Shown here piece by piece: positions 25,942 through 38,584 of a DNA stretch of 64,000 nucleotides. The translations under genes and the position numbers were made by a program. The notes below the pieces were generated by a model. It was not told where the DNA came from, ran no database searches, and saw only the letters and a program-made list of their open reading frames with translations. Origin of the DNA: Pararhizobium capsulatum DSM 1112. GTDB taxonomy: Bacteria; Pseudomonadota; Alphaproteobacteria; Rhizobiales; Rhizobiaceae. Each line of letters starts with the position of its first letter. Position 1 is the stretch's first letter. The stretch lies in contig NZ_JAUSVF010000001.1 of the NCBI RefSeq assembly GCF_030814475.1, positions 3,354,001 through 3,418,000 of the forward strand, given 5' to 3'.

Positions 25942-27048
25942 ATGAACCTGAAGACATTGACGGGCGCCACGCTGGCTGCCTCCCTGCTGTTTGCCTCGAC
26001 TGCCTATGCCGATATCACCATCGGCCTCGTCGCCCCGCTTACCGGTCCGGTTGCCGCCTATGGCGCCCAGGTCAAAAACGGAGCAGAAGCGGCCGTTGCC
26101 GAGATCAACAAGAATGGCGGCATTCTCGGTGAACAGGTCGTCCTGAAGCTGGCCGACGATGCCGGCGAACCGAAACAGGGCGTTTCCGCCGCAAACCAAC
26201 TTGTGGGCGAAGGCATCCATTTCGTCGTCGGGCCGGTTACATCCGGTGTCGCGATCCCCGCGTCCGACGTTTTTGCCGAAAACGGCGTCCTCATGGTGAC
26301 CCCGACCGCAACGGCGCCAGATCTCACTGCCCGCGGCCTGACCAACGTGCTGCGCACCTGCGGCCGCGACGACCAACAGGCGGAAGTTGCTGCCGCTTAC
26401 GTCCTGAAGACTTTCAAGGACAAGAAAGTCGCTGTTATCCATGACAAGGGAGCCTATGGCAAAGGCCTGGCCGATGCCTTCAAGGGGGCTATCAATGCCG
26501 GTGGCATCACGGAAGTGCTTTATGATTCCGTCACTCCCGGCGACAAGGATTTCAGCGCCCTCATCACTCGCCTGAAGGCGGAGGGTGTCGAGGCCATCTA
26601 TTTCGGTGGCTACCATCCGGAAGGCGGTCTGCTGGCACGTCAGCTTCATGACCTGCAGGTCAACGCCACCATCATCGGCGGCGAGGGCCTCTCCAACACC
26701 GAATTCTGGGCAATCGGCAACGAATCGGCAGCCGGAACCATCTTCACCAACGCATCGGATGCGCTGAAGAACCCGGACTCCGCCGCCGCGGTCAAGGTTC
26801 TCGAAGCAGCCGGCATCCCGCCGGAAGCCTTCACGCTCAACGCCTATGCTGCTGTCGAAGTGCTGAAGGCCGGCATCGAAAAGGCTGGTAGCGCCGAAGA
26901 TGCCGCAGCCGTCACGACCGTACTAAAGACCGGCGAACCGATCGCAACCGCCATCGGCAAGCTGACCTACGGCGAAACCGGCGATCTCACCTCACCGAGC
27001 TTCTCGCTGTTCAAGTGGGAAAATGGCAAGATCGTCGCTGCGGAATAA
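25942..27048 (+). CDS. Branched-chain amino acid ABC transporter, periplasmic binding protein (LivJ/LivK-like)
   Basis: The 368-aa protein has a signal peptide ([23 protein letters not shown]) and a type I periplasmic binding fold: [63 protein letters not shown]. It would capture leucine, isoleucine, valine or related compounds for a Liv-type permease encoded elsewhere. ATG 25942 follows AAGGAGAG. It is a single-gene unit ended by the terminator at 27072. Confidence 0.92.
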   Translation: MNLKTLTGATLAASLLFASTAYADITIGLVAPLTGPVAAYGAQVKNGAEAAVAEINKNGGILGEQVVLKLADDAGEPKQGVSAANQLVGEGIHFVVGPVTSGVAIPASDVFAENGVLMVTPTATAPDLTARGLTNVLRTCGRDDQQAEVAAAYVLKTFKDKKVAVIHDKGAYGKGLADAFKGAINAGGITEVLYDSVTPGDKDFSALITRLKAEGVEAIYFGGYHPEGGLLARQLHDLQVNATIIGGEGLSNTEFWAIGNESAAGTIFTNASDALKNPDSAAAVKVLEAAGIPPEAFTLNAYAAVEVLKAGIEKAGSAEDAAAVTTVLKTGEPIATAIGKLTYGETGDLTSPSFSLFKWENGKIVAAE

Positions 27049-27071
27049 GCCCGCAACGATCCGAAATGATA

Positions 27072-27100
27072 AACGCCGGAAGGAAACTTCCGGCGTTTTT
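27072..27100 (+). terminator. Intrinsic terminator after the binding-protein gene
   Basis: An 11-bp stem (AACGCCGGAAG and complement) with a GAAA loop followed by a run of T. Confidence 0.9.
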
Positions 27101-27137
27101 TATTGGAATTCTCTTCTCCCCGGCGAGAGAAAGGGCA

Positions 27138-28163
27138 TCAAGAAGATGGAAAGCCCCTGCTCCGCCACTGGCTTTTCGGAACTTCGGCACCGACATCGAA
27201 CCCAAAAGAGTAAATACGGGTCCCTTCCGCATCCACTTCGCAGCGGAAGGAGAGATCGTACCAGCGGTTCCTGGCGCGAAATGCGGCGCGCTGCACCTTG
27301 AGAATATTTCCCTTCGGCAGATCGTAGGAAGGAACAAGCTCAGCCTTGTAGGCTGGCGAACCGTTCTGCAACTGGGCATAAAGCTCACTGCTGCAGAGAC
27401 GGGCGATGCGCTCGCTGCGCGACAGGTTGCCCATGGCAGTGCGCGCAATCGGGTCGTCGCTGACGTCCTTCGAAAACAGCTTTTTGACTTCCGGAATCTC
27501 CTTGTCGATTTCCTCCGGCTTTTCCGCTTCGGCCGGAGCCTTCGAATCCGCCTCGACAACACCGGGCAGAGGGTAGGCCTTTTCGGAAGGCACCGCATCC
27601 GCCATGGCTGTCAGCGCTTCGATTTCGGGCTTCTTTTCAGCCTCTGCCGCCTTTTCGGGCTCGGGGGACTTTGCCTCCTCCTGTGCTGTCTTTTCAGGCT
27701 CGGGGGGCTTTACCTCCTCTTGTGCCGTCTTTTCAGGCTCCGGTGGTTTCGCTTCCTCCTCTACCGTCTTCTCCGGCTGCGGCAGGGGTTGGTCTTCGGA
27801 CGAGTTGCCTTCATCCGCGCGCTTGGCGCCGGTGTCTTTGTCCGCGAATTCATAGACCGGGCGCAGCACGGGGATCGGAACTTCCGCCGGGGGCTGCTCG
27901 GCGGCAGGCTGCTCCTGTGCCTGCTGCTCCTGAGGTGGCGGAGGCGGTTGTTCTTCGGCCTTTTTCTCCTCCGGTGTCGGCTCTGCGGCCTTTTCCGGTG
28001 GTGGCGGCACAATCTCGACGCTGATGGTCTCTTCCGCCGGCGGCGTGAAGTCGGGCATCGGCAGCTGGAAGAGCAGCACGAGACCGACGGCAATATGAAG
28101 CGCGACCGAGACAATCGTGCCCCAGCCAATCTCTTTCCAACGCCGTTTTATTTGCTGCTGCAT
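27138..28163 (-). CDS. TonB-like inner-membrane protein with DUF930 domain
   Basis: The 341-aa protein has one N-terminal transmembrane helix (IVSVALHIAVGLVLLFQL), a long Pro/Glu-rich periplasmic stretch with near-identical repeats (PPEPEKTAQEE units around residues 130-170), and a C-terminal DUF930 domain (ARLCSSELYAQLQNG...VQRAAFRARNRWYDLSFRCEVD). The topology resembles TonB, but the C-terminal domain is different. ATG 28163 has GAAGG at 6 nt. Function unknown. Confidence 0.85.
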   Translation of the reverse strand: MQQQIKRRWKEIGWGTIVSVALHIAVGLVLLFQLPMPDFTPPAEETISVEIVPPPPEKAAEPTPEEKKAEEQPPPPPQEQQAQEQPAAEQPPAEVPIPVLRPVYEFADKDTGAKRADEGNSSEDQPLPQPEKTVEEEAKPPEPEKTAQEEVKPPEPEKTAQEEAKSPEPEKAAEAEKKPEIEALTAMADAVPSEKAYPLPGVVEADSKAPAEAEKPEEIDKEIPEVKKLFSKDVSDDPIARTAMGNLSRSERIARLCSSELYAQLQNGSPAYKAELVPSYDLPKGNILKVQRAAFRARNRWYDLSFRCEVDAEGTRIYSFGFDVGAEVPKSQWRSRGFPSS

Positions 28164-28305
28164 CAATACCTTCACACCCGCCGTGCAAAAAATCGGCGGG
28201 TCAAAACGAAAACCATCCCCATCAGTTTGGCCGGCAGGTCCGAAATATCAATAGCACTACGCGCTTTTGAAGAACTGAGGTGCTGCAATCTAACCCGGAA
28301 AGGCT

Positions 28306-29052
28306 CTAAAGCGTGAGGACATCCCCATCGGCGGGAATCCGCAACTGAGATGCGTCGATACCGTTGGCATCTGCCACCTTTCGCAGATCCTCTCGAGCAA
28401 CCGTGGCATGGTCCAGCGCTTCCATATGGACGGCGACAACCGTTGCAGCTTCAGCAAGTTTGCAAACGCTCACCGTCTCGGCCGCATCCATGACGATCAG
28501 GTCGCCATCCCACTTGGCACCACAGGAATGGGTGACGATCACGTCAGGGGCGGTCTCGCGGATCGTCTTCTCCACGGGGGGATAGAGAACGGTGTCACCG
28601 GCCCAATAGACTGTCGGTTCGCCCTGCCCCTCCAGGGTAAAGCCCATGACGGATCCCATCAGCTCGACCACCGGGCCAAGTCCGTGGCTGCCGTCCCTAC
28701 GCGTCAGGGTCAGCCCCTTCCAGGTAGCGCGCTCCGTCAACCGTGTGACATCGGTGAAACCCGAACTGCGGATCGCTTCCTCGTCACCGGGCTGGCAGAA
28801 AATCGGCAGATCCTTGGGCAAGCGCTCCTTGGCCACATCGTCGAAGTGATCCGTGTGGAGATGGGAAATGACGACCAGCTCCACGCCATCCAGAATATCT
28901 TCGATCGCGACGGGAAGTTCGGTCATCGGATTGGGCGAGCGCCCTGTGAAGGACGGCAGTGAATGTTTTGACGCGAAATAGGGATCAATCAGCACGACAT
29001 GGCCGGCATAGTCGAGCTTCAGGGTGGCGTTTCGGATGAGCTGTAGCTTCAC
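28306..29052 (-). CDS. MBL-fold metal-dependent hydrolase
   Basis: The 248-aa protein has the metallo-beta-lactamase core HLHTDHFDD plus early IDPYFASKHSLPSF and the WAGDT metal block, and a late VAVHMEALDH. It resembles the UPF0173/UlaG-like group of soluble hydrolases. GTG 29052 follows AGAGGA and begins KLQLIRNATLKL, the natural start; the longer upstream frame is not used. Substrate unknown. Confidence 0.85.
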   Translation of the reverse strand: MKLQLIRNATLKLDYAGHVVLIDPYFASKHSLPSFTGRSPNPMTELPVAIEDILDGVELVVISHLHTDHFDDVAKERLPKDLPIFCQPGDEEAIRSSGFTDVTRLTERATWKGLTLTRRDGSHGLGPVVELMGSVMGFTLEGQGEPTVYWAGDTVLYPPVEKTIRETAPDVIVTHSCGAKWDGDLIVMDAAETVSVCKLAEAATVVAVHMEALDHATVAREDLRKVADANGIDASQLRIPADGDVLTL

Positions 29053-29238
29053 GCGGTATATCCTCTGGCAGTAGAAAGCCTGTGCGCAAAATGATTGAGC
29101 ACAGGCCTTAAAACAAGGGCGAAATCTCGTGCCGGAGCGACACCGCCTGGCTGCGCACCGGCTAAAACATGCCGCGTAAAAGTATGCGGCCGTTTTGCGA
29201 TAGTCGCGACACTCGTCGCGACACACGAAAAGGCAAGA

Positions 29239-30636
29239 TCACATTGTCCACTCCGCATCCAGTGAGTAGGCGCGAACATAGTCGACCTTCATCTGCGCAC
29301 CATCATCAAAGTCGCTGGAAGGTGTTCCCGCCGTACCGCCCACGGCCAGGTTGAGGACCATATACATAGGACCGTGCATGTCGGAGGGTGTCCTCTCCCG
29401 GGCGATCTCCACGTCATCGAAATACCAGACCAGTTCGTCTTCGGTCCATAGCAGGCCGTAGTTGTGAAACCCGTCCGTAGTCGGCACCTGAGTGGCGGTT
29501 TCCTTCGTTGTGCGGGACCCCGTTTCCATCGAATGGACGGTCGTATGGATCGTCTGCGGCTCCTGTCCGCGCATTTCGACAACATCGAGTTCGGGCGGCC
29601 ATTTGCCGTCTTCCGGCAGGAGCCAGAACGCCGGCCACGCGCCGCGATCATTTGGCATGTCTGCCCTTATCTCGAAGTAGCCATAGGTTTGCGCGAATGA
29701 GGAATGGGTCGTCAGCATGCCGGAGGTATAGGTGCGCCCCCCGACTTCCTGCTCCATACCCTGCGGGGTCCGTTCAGCGCTGATCGTCAGGATTCCGTTC
29801 TGCACGGAAAACGGATTGAGCGATCGGGTCGGCTCATAGGCGGGATTGACGTACCATTGCAATTCGCCGTTGGTATGAAGCGTGCCGCCACTCTCCGGTG
29901 CCCAGGGAAATTTCGCGTCCCAAATACCAGTCTTGCCGCTGTGGAGCCAGAGCGTCGAGAAATTATCGAAGAAACTCCGCGTCATCTCGGATTTATCGAT
30001 CGAGAGATCGAACTGTTCCGCCTTCAAATCTTGCGCCTGGACGCCTGCCAGAACGAGCTTTTCGCCATTGCCGAGATCGAGGCTCAGATCATTTCCCTTC
30101 TGTGTCAGCCGGGCGAGCACGTCCTTGAAGGAGGTCAGACCGTAACCTTTCAGGCGCAAGGTATCCTCAGCCCCGAAATCACCGATCCGGTCGCTTCCCG
30201 ATCCACGCTCCATCAGAAAAATGTCCGCGCCGGCGCCCCCGAACAGCACGTCATTGCCACGTCCACCATAGAGTGTCTGCGCACCCGAGCCGCCGGAAAT
30301 TATATTGTCGGCGGCGTTGCCGAAGGCGTGTCGCCCGTCGCCGGACACCTGCAGGTTCTCGAAATTGGTGGGGAGCGTATAGCTCATCCAGGTCGAGATC
30401 GTATCGATGCCCTGGCCCACCGCCTCATCCGCGGCGTTTTTCGCGGAATAAAGGTAGTAAATGTCGTCGCCCGTCCCACCGCTCATCGTCACCTGGACAT
30501 TGGCGCTGCCCCACATCGAGTCGTTTCCAATCGATCCATTCAGGATTGGGCCCGAGCCGACTGCGGAAAACCAGGCCGTGGAATCCGCACTGTAGTAGAG
30601 GACTTTGCCTATGGCATTGATAACGCTTTTACTCAT
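29239..30636 (-). CDS. exsH: Secreted GH16 endo-beta-glycanase with RTX repeats (ExsH-like)
   Basis: The 465-aa protein has N-terminal calcium-binding RTX repeats (GGSGAQTLYGGRGNDVLFGGAGADIF) and a C-terminal GH16 domain with catalytic ELDVVE (E349, D351, E354). There is no N-terminal signal peptide, as expected for type I (PrsDE-like) export. Size and order match Sinorhizobium ExsH, which shortens succinoglycan chains. ATG 30636 with GGAGC upstream. The exact polysaccharide is inferred from family. Confidence 0.85.
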   Translation of the reverse strand: MSKSVINAIGKVLYYSADSTAWFSAVGSGPILNGSIGNDSMWGSANVQVTMSGGTGDDIYYLYSAKNAADEAVGQGIDTISTWMSYTLPTNFENLQVSGDGRHAFGNAADNIISGGSGAQTLYGGRGNDVLFGGAGADIFLMERGSGSDRIGDFGAEDTLRLKGYGLTSFKDVLARLTQKGNDLSLDLGNGEKLVLAGVQAQDLKAEQFDLSIDKSEMTRSFFDNFSTLWLHSGKTGIWDAKFPWAPESGGTLHTNGELQWYVNPAYEPTRSLNPFSVQNGILTISAERTPQGMEQEVGGRTYTSGMLTTHSSFAQTYGYFEIRADMPNDRGAWPAFWLLPEDGKWPPELDVVEMRGQEPQTIHTTVHSMETGSRTTKETATQVPTTDGFHNYGLLWTEDELVWYFDDVEIARERTPSDMHGPMYMVLNLAVGGTAGTPSSDFDDGAQMKVDYVRAYSLDAEWTM

Positions 30637-30816
30637 CGGGCTGCTCCATTGCACGCAAAAGGCCCCAGCACCGACAAGGTTATCATCGAGAAGTTGCAGA
30701 ACCAAGTGCTGCAGTGCAACAAACATGGACTAACAAGTTTTTATTTCGAGATGGAGCAGAGCCTAGCTGTTCCTTCAGGGAGGCTGCCGCTTTTGGAAAG
30801 CAAAGGCCCTCGCAGC

Positions 30817-30846
30817 AAAAAGGCCGGACAACAGGCCCGGCCTTTC
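30817..30846 (-). terminator. Terminator of rpoD
   Basis: AAAGGCCGG (30819-30827) and CCGGCCTTT (30837-30845) form a stem; on the minus strand it ends in a T-run, 25 bp after the rpoD stop. Confidence 0.85.
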
Positions 30847-30870
30847 AAAAGGTTCTGGTATCGACCCAGA

Positions 30871-32919
<2,049 letters not shown>

Positions 32920-33463
32920 TCTTCGTCGCTTTCCCTGGACAAGCATTCGTGTATGCGGTGTGAACCCTTCCGGTTCGGGGGCTGCACCAGCTCCCGCCGC
33001 GAATCATTACCCCTGACGTAACGGGATGATGTTTAATTCCTGATTAACCACGACAGTCACCGTGGATGGTGTGGCCGGCTGCGACAGCAAGCCCATTGAA
33101 AGACCACTTGCATGATTGTCGTATCCGCCGTACCCATTTTCACCTTCTGCGCCAGAATGGTGATTCCCAGAAAATTCCGCTCCGTCAAGCGATTCCGGTA
33201 AAAAAACCGTTCAATTCGGTAAAAAACGCTGAATAGAGCCCTAAAGACCGCATTCCGGCTTCCTGTGGCAGATGTAGGCATGCGCGCCTAAAAGACAAGG
33301 GGTGCAGCGCAGCAGAAAGCATCGTTTAGCTCAACTTTCGATTCGGTCTGTTACGGTCCACAACCCGCCGAGAATCAGTTTTCGCTGAAAAAAGCGTGGA
33401 ATCAACACAGCCGATCGCCAAGATACCGGGTACAATCTGCAGGTCCAGCGCAGCCTATGCGGC
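32920..33463. other. 544 bp rpoD upstream region, no gene seen
   Basis: Short frames such as 33057-33281 lack motifs and binding sites. The stretch presumably contains rpoD promoters and the end of the tdh transcription unit. I could not place promoter elements with confidence. Confidence 0.5.
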
Positions 33464-34504
33464 CTAAACGCCCCAGTCCATGACGACCTTGCCGGAATTG
33501 CCCGAGCGCATCGCCTCGAACCCTTCACGGAAATCATCAATGCCGATACGGTGGGTAATGACCGGTGTGAGATCGAGCCCGCCCTGCACGAAGGCGATCA
33601 TCTTGTACCAGGTCTCGAACATCTCACGACCATAGATGCCCTTGAGGTTCAGCATCTTGAAGATGACCTTGTTCCAGTCGATCTCGAAGCCGGTGGGAGC
33701 GATGCCGAGAATGGCGATCTTGCCGCCATTGTTCATCTTGTCGATCATGTCGCGGAAGGCAGGTGCCGCTCCCGACATCTCAAGCCCCACATCGAACCCC
33801 TCCGTCATGCCAATGCTCTTCATGACATCGGCAAGGTTCTCCTTGGAGGCATCGACGACATAGTCGATACCGACCTTGCAGGCGAGATCCAGCCGGATCG
33901 GATTGATGTCGGTAATCACGACCTTGCGGGCGCCGGAGCGCTTGGCAACCATGGCGCCCATGATACCGATCGGTCCGGCGCCGGTGACGAGCACATCCTC
34001 GCCTACCAGATCGAAGGAAAGCGCCGTGTGTACGGCATTGCCGAAGGGATCGAAGATCGCAGCGATCTCGTCCGGCACGTCGTCGGGGATCGGAACGACA
34101 TTGTATTCTGGAATGCAGACGAACTCGCCGAAGGAGCCGGGCCGGTGTACGCCGACGCCAAGCGTGTTACGGCAGAGGTGGCCCCGGCCCGCCCGGCAGT
34201 TGCGACATTTGCCGCAGACGATATGCCCCTCGCCCGAAACTCTCTCGCCGACATGATACTTCGTAACAGAAGAACCGATCTGCGCGATCTCACCACAGAA
34301 TTCATGGCCGACGACCATCGGCACGGGAATGGTCTTCTGCGCCCATTGATCCCAGTTCCAGATGTGCACGTCGGTGCCACAGATCGCCGATTTGCGGACT
34401 CGGATCAGGACATCGTTCGGGCCTGGCTCAGGAACGGGCACATGCTCCATCCAGAGGCCTACCTCCGCCTTTGCCTTCACAAGAGCCTTCATCATGTTGG
34501 TCAT
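33464..34504 (-). CDS. tdh: L-threonine 3-dehydrogenase
   Basis: The 346-aa zinc alcohol-dehydrogenase family protein closely follows E. coli Tdh: [46 protein letters not shown] (structural zinc cysteines), [32 protein letters not shown] and [14 protein letters not shown]. It oxidises threonine to 2-amino-3-ketobutyrate with NAD. ATG 34504 follows GAGGAGCG. The kbl gene for the next step lies 1.3 kb upstream on the same strand. Confidence 0.96.
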   Translation of the reverse strand: MTNMMKALVKAKAEVGLWMEHVPVPEPGPNDVLIRVRKSAICGTDVHIWNWDQWAQKTIPVPMVVGHEFCGEIAQIGSSVTKYHVGERVSGEGHIVCGKCRNCRAGRGHLCRNTLGVGVHRPGSFGEFVCIPEYNVVPIPDDVPDEIAAIFDPFGNAVHTALSFDLVGEDVLVTGAGPIGIMGAMVAKRSGARKVVITDINPIRLDLACKVGIDYVVDASKENLADVMKSIGMTEGFDVGLEMSGAAPAFRDMIDKMNNGGKIAILGIAPTGFEIDWNKVIFKMLNLKGIYGREMFETWYKMIAFVQGGLDLTPVITHRIGIDDFREGFEAMRSGNSGKVVMDWGV

Positions 34505-34694
34505 CGCGCGCTCCTCATAAAGCAGATTCCTGCCTCGGCTCGCCAACCTAGCAACTTCCCGAGGGCTTTCACAATGGCTGCATCCGCCGTCTCATGACGC
34601 TGGAAAGCTGGGGTCAAGCAGCGTGGGGCGAATTAAAACGGAACGAAACTTCAACCCGCACGTTTTCCGGCCATCGAATCTAAAGGAGAACGTG

Positions 34695-35084
34695 ATGAAA
34701 AAGACCCTCATTGCCGCTGCTGCCTTTGCAGCCCTTGCAACCACTGCCGTCGCGCAGGAAGCCACGGTCACTGGCATGGTCGGCGGCGCCGCAACCGGCG
34801 CTATCGTCGGCGGCCCGATTGGCGCCGGCGTCGGCGGTGTTATTGGGGCGGTCGCAGCCGCCACGATCGATCCGCCTCCGGCCAGGGTGATAACCTATGT
34901 CCAGCAGCAGCCGGTCCAGCAGTCCATCGTCGTGCAACAGCCTGTCGTGATCGGCAAGCCCATTCCGCGCGACGTCGTGCTCGTTCCCGTGCCGGAAGAC
35001 CAGCGCTACGCCTATGCGGTTGTCAACAACCAGCGCGTCATCGTCGATCCGAACACCCACACGGTCGTTCAGGTCCTCAACTGA
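34695..35084 (+). CDS. Small exported DUF1236-like protein
   Basis: The 129-aa protein has a signal peptide (MKKTLIAAAAFAALATTAVA), a glycine-rich block (VGGAATGAIVGGPIGAGVGGVIGAV) and a C-terminal part YAYAVVNNQRVIVDPNTHTVVQVLN that fits DUF1236. AAAGGAGAACGTG precedes the ATG. Function unknown. It is read against tdh and kbl. Confidence 0.85.
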   Translation: MKKTLIAAAAFAALATTAVAQEATVTGMVGGAATGAIVGGPIGAGVGGVIGAVAAATIDPPPARVITYVQQQPVQQSIVVQQPVVIGKPIPRDVVLVPVPEDQRYAYAVVNNQRVIVDPNTHTVVQVLN

Positions 35085-35100
35085 CGGTATCGCCCAGATC

Positions 35101-35129
35101 AGTCCGCTGCAGCGTCGTTGCAGCGGACT
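35101..35129 (+). terminator. Hairpin after the DUF1236-like gene
   Basis: AGTCCGCTGCA and its perfect complement with a 7-nt loop; only a short T-run follows, so termination may be partial. Confidence 0.65.
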
Positions 35130-35366
35130 TTGCATGCGCACGATGAAAAACGGAACATTATTGGGCGCGTTTGGCGTGTCTTTGGTCCCCCAACAAGTAT
35201 AAAACAAACTAACATATTGAAAAATATAATATTTTTTCTATTAATCCTGTTTCATTTCCGACTATTTGAGACAGCCCGCATTCATCGGCCATTCATCCGA
35301 TCCCTGCATAAAAAACCTGCGAATTTCAAAGGACTAGGCCTTATTCGAGGGTTAAGGGAAGACGAT

Positions 35367-35696
35367 ATGAACAAGTTCAAATTTGCCACGTTTGCCGCCG
35401 CTGCATTTCTCGCAGCCTCTGTATCTCATGCGGAAGACCTGGTCTTCACGCTGAAGAACGGCACCGGTTCCGTTCTCAACAATTTCTACGCTTCGCCGGT
35501 CGGCGTCGAGCAGTGGGAAGACGATATCTTCGGCCGCCAGGCTCTCGGCCCAGACGAAAGCATGGAAATTACCATCGCCGATGGCCGCGACGTCTGCAAA
35601 TATGACATGCGTTTCGAATTCCAGGGCGACGAGCTGACGACCACGACCGACACGCAGGACCTTTGCGAATTGGGCGAATACACCATCACCGAATAA
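35367..35696 (+). CDS. Small exported protein, function unknown
   Basis: The 109-aa protein has a signal peptide (MNKFKFATFAAAAFLAASVSHA) and a mature part with KNGTGSVLNNFYASPVG, DVCKYDMRFEFQGDELTTTT and a second cysteine in QDLCELG, compatible with one disulphide. AAGGGAAGACGAT lies before ATG 35367. The 237 bp upstream is notably AT-rich and should hold its promoter. The protein is acidic. No firm family. Confidence 0.8.
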   Translation: MNKFKFATFAAAAFLAASVSHAEDLVFTLKNGTGSVLNNFYASPVGVEQWEDDIFGRQALGPDESMEITIADGRDVCKYDMRFEFQGDELTTTTDTQDLCELGEYTITE

Positions 35697-35720
35697 GCCC
35701 TCAAGCTATTCGGCCAGACG

Positions 35721-35750
35721 AGCGGCTCTGCCAGAGATGGCAGAGCCGCT
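35721..35750. terminator. Terminator between the exported-protein gene and kbl
   Basis: A perfect 12-bp stem (AGCGGCTCTGCC and complement), 6-nt loop, followed by TTCATTTC; 21 bp before the kbl stop, so it can serve both convergent genes. Confidence 0.8.
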
Positions 35751-35770
35751 TTCATTTCATGCCAGGGATT

Positions 35771-36961
35771 TCATCGGATCACGCCCAGCGAACGTCCGAC
35801 ATCCTCGAAGACGGCAATTGCCTGCCGGACATCCGCCTTGCTATGTGCGGCCGACATCTGCGTGCGGATACGGGCCTGCCCCTTGGGCACGACGGGGAAA
35901 GAGAAGCCGATCACATAGACGCCCTTTTCCAGCATGCGCGCCGCCATTTCCTGGGCGAGTGCGGCATCCCCCAGCATGACCGGGATGATCGGATGCCCCT
36001 CGCCCGCCAGCGTAAAGCCGAGCTTCGACATCTCGCTGCGAAAAAGAACGGAGTTCGCCTCAAGTCGTGCCCGCAAAGCACCACCATTGTCGATAAGATC
36101 AAACACCTTGAGGGAAGCCGCCGCGATGACCGGCGCCAGCGTGTTGGAGAAGAGATAAGGACGCGAACGCTGGCGCAGCCACTCGACCACCTCACCCTTA
36201 CCGGATGTATAGCCTCCGGATGCGCCACCCAACGCCTTGCCGAGTGTTCCGGTAATGATGTCCACGCGGCCCTCGACGCCACAATATTCCGCCGAGCCAC
36301 GACCGTTCTGACCGACGAAGCCCACGGCGTGACTATCATCGACCATGACCATCGCGCCGTATTTCTCAGCGAGATCGCAGACGCCGCCGAGATTGGCGAT
36401 AATGCCATCCATGGAAAACACGCCGTCGGTCGCAATCAGCTTGAACCGGCTGCCTTCGGCCTTCTTCAGCTCCTCTTCCAGAGCGGTCATGTCGTTGTTG
36501 GCATAACGGAAGCGCTTTGCCTTGGAGAGACGCACGCCGTCAATGATCGAGGCATGGTTGAGGGCGTCGGAAATGATCGCATCCTCTTCTCCGAGCAGCG
36601 TCTCAAAGAGCCCGCCATTGGCATCGAAGCAGGAGGAATAGAGGATCGTGTCTTCCATGCCGAGGAAGGAAGAGATGCGGGCTTCGAGCTGCTTGTGCTC
36701 TTCCTGGGTTCCGCAGATGAAACGCACGGAGGCCATGCCATAGCCGTACCGATCAAGCGCCTGCTTGGCGGCGTCTGCCAGCTCGGCGTTGTCGGCGAGA
36801 CCGAGGTAGTTGTTGGCGCAGAAATTCAGCACTTTCTGGCCAGATGCGACTTCGATCTCACCGCTCTGCTTGGACGTGATGACACGCTCGGACTTGTAAA
36901 GCCCAGCCGATTTAAGTTCGTCGATTTCGCGGATGAGGTGGTCGATAAAGGCTGATGTCAT
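35771..36961 (-). CDS. kbl: 2-amino-3-ketobutyrate CoA ligase (glycine C-acetyltransferase)
   Basis: The 396-aa PLP enzyme has [56 protein letters not shown] and the PLP lysine in [14 protein letters not shown]. It cleaves 2-amino-3-ketobutyrate with CoA to glycine and acetyl-CoA, the second step after Tdh. ATG 36961 gives the usual length and the [13 protein letters not shown] start. Confidence 0.96.
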   Translation of the reverse strand: MTSAFIDHLIREIDELKSAGLYKSERVITSKQSGEIEVASGQKVLNFCANNYLGLADNAELADAAKQALDRYGYGMASVRFICGTQEEHKQLEARISSFLGMEDTILYSSCFDANGGLFETLLGEEDAIISDALNHASIIDGVRLSKAKRFRYANNDMTALEEELKKAEGSRFKLIATDGVFSMDGIIANLGGVCDLAEKYGAMVMVDDSHAVGFVGQNGRGSAEYCGVEGRVDIITGTLGKALGGASGGYTSGKGEVVEWLRQRSRPYLFSNTLAPVIAAASLKVFDLIDNGGALRARLEANSVLFRSEMSKLGFTLAGEGHPIIPVMLGDAALAQEMAARMLEKGVYVIGFSFPVVPKGQARIRTQMSAAHSKADVRQAIAVFEDVGRSLGVIR

Positions 36962-37078
36962 GATTGCGATCCGGGGTTCCAATACTGTATTCGACGATGA
37001 CAGACATAACACAGCCAACCTCGCCTCGCATCGGCGCAAACGTCAGATCATGGCGCCGCGGCGGCCAGAAGGAAGACG

Positions 37079-37849
37079 ATGAACATCTTCGAGAGATTTT
37101 CCCTGAAGGGTCAGGTGGCGCTTGTCACCGGCGGCGGACGGGGCCTCGGTTTCGAGATCGCGCGGGCACTTGCCGAGGCCGGCGCACATGTCGTGATCAC
37201 CGGTCGAACGATAGAGACACTCGACACCGCCGTCATGACCATCGCAAATGCTGGCGGCAGTGCGCGAGCCGCCGCATTCGATATCGCAGACAGCGACGCC
37301 CAGCGGACTACCCTCGCAGATATCGAAAAAAAACACGGCCGGCTGGACATCCTCGTCAACAATGTCGGCGCCCGGGACAGGCGACCACTTGCCGATTTCG
37401 AGGATGACGCCGTGCTCGACCTGATCCGCACAGATCTGGTTGCCGCGATCACCTTGTCACGGGATGCGGCGACCTTGATGAAGAAGAGGCAATACGGGCG
37501 ACTGATCTCGATTACCTCGATCAACGGCCAGGTGGCGATGCCGGGCGACGGCATCTATCCCGTCGCCAAACAGGGACTGACCGGTCTGATGCGTTCCATG
37601 GCGATCGAATTCGGCCCCTTCGGCATCACCAGCAATGCCATTGCGCCGGGCTGGTTCGCGACCGAGACCAATGCTGTCATGGCGGAAAACGAGGAGCTGA
37701 TGCCGTTCGTTCGCCAGCGCATCCCCGTTCAGCGATGGGCGCGGCCGGACGAAATCGCCGGTGCGGCGCTGTTTCTCGCCAGCCCCTCGGCCTCCTTCGT
37801 CAACGGCCATGTGCTGACCGTCGACGGTGGAATGACCGTCAGGATGTAA
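37079..37849 (+). CDS. SDR-family oxidoreductase (gluconate 5-dehydrogenase-like)
   Basis: The 256-aa protein has [20 protein letters not shown] (cofactor site), [12 protein letters not shown], catalytic Tyr and Lys in [12 protein letters not shown] and [13 protein letters not shown]. The pattern is closest to gluconate 5-dehydrogenase/3-ketoacyl reductase-like SDRs. Substrate cannot be fixed from sequence. It diverges from kbl. Confidence 0.85.
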   Translation: MNIFERFSLKGQVALVTGGGRGLGFEIARALAEAGAHVVITGRTIETLDTAVMTIANAGGSARAAAFDIADSDAQRTTLADIEKKHGRLDILVNNVGARDRRPLADFEDDAVLDLIRTDLVAAITLSRDAATLMKKRQYGRLISITSINGQVAMPGDGIYPVAKQGLTGLMRSMAIEFGPFGITSNAIAPGWFATETNAVMAENEELMPFVRQRIPVQRWARPDEIAGAALFLASPSASFVNGHVLTVDGGMTVRM

Positions 37850-37851
37850 GC

Positions 37852-38484
37852 TCAGCTTTTCTGCAAAGCGAGATGGGCGCCAAGGCCGACGAGTACGGCG
37901 CCACCGGCGCGTTGCAGCAGACGTTGCGCTGTGCTCGACTGCTGTAGTCTCTTCATGATAGCGCCTGCCAACATGACGCAGATGATATCGGCGGACGAGA
38001 ACACGCAGTTGACGATCGTGCCGAGCACCAGAAACTGCAGCCAAACCGGCTGGGCAGCGGCTGCATCGACGAACTGCGGCAGAAAGGCGAGGAAGAAGAG
38101 CGCAGTCTTCGGATTGAGCACCTCGACCGTGACGCTTTCCAGAAAGGCGCGACGTGCGGATTTGGGGATAAACCCGACCGGACCGGTTCCCCCGCTCGCC
38201 TTGGCACGCATCAGCGAAAGGCCGAGCCAGACCAGATAGGCGGCGCCCATCAGCTTGACGGCCATATAGAGTGCCGGCACTGCATGAAACAGAATGGAAA
38301 GACCGGCCGCAGCGGCAATCACATGCACATAGCAGCCGATATGGATACCGAGCGTTGCCATCAAGCCGGCCCAGCGGCCCCGCGCCATCGTCTGCGCGGC
38401 GGCGTAGAGCATGGAGGGGCCGGGAATATAGGCAAAGATCGCGGTCGTGATCAGGAAAGTGACGAATAGTTCGAACGACGACAT
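37852..38484 (-). CDS. LysE/RhtB-family amino acid exporter
   Basis: The 210-aa membrane protein has about six helices and the family's IPGPSMLYAAAQTMARGRWAGLMATLGIHIG (read as one block, residues 20-50), VKLMGAAYLVWLGLSLMR and VEVLNPKTALFFLAFLPQF. It would export an amino acid or derivative. It ends 2 bp from the convergent SDR stop. Confidence 0.9.
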   Translation of the reverse strand: MSSFELFVTFLITTAIFAYIPGPSMLYAAAQTMARGRWAGLMATLGIHIGCYVHVIAAAAGLSILFHAVPALYMAVKLMGAAYLVWLGLSLMRAKASGGTGPVGFIPKSARRAFLESVTVEVLNPKTALFFLAFLPQFVDAAAAQPVWLQFLVLGTIVNCVFSSADIICVMLAGAIMKRLQQSSTAQRLLQRAGGAVLVGLGAHLALQKS

Positions 38485-38584
38485 GTAAGCCTCTGGTTTT
38501 GGAAGACCGCCCAGCCGTTATGTAACCGGCGCAATACTCATTGATAGCCGAAAAAGGAATCCTGCCCAAGAACGCGCGGCCGTT

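Noticed and set aside
25759..26649. Minus-strand frame of 296 codons
   Set aside because: Antisense to the branched-chain amino acid binding protein gene.
27720..27780. Short regular repeats that might look like a CRISPR array
   Set aside because: They are in-frame codon repeats encoding PPEPEKTAQEE units in the DUF930 protein, without unique spacers.
27015..28316. Plus-strand frame of 433 codons
   Set aside because: Antisense to the DUF930 gene; repeats reflect the Pro/Glu repeats of the real protein.
35118..35366. N-terminal extension of the exported protein at 35367
   Set aside because: The extension lies in AT-rich intergenic DNA and would bury a perfect signal peptide and Shine-Dalgarno.
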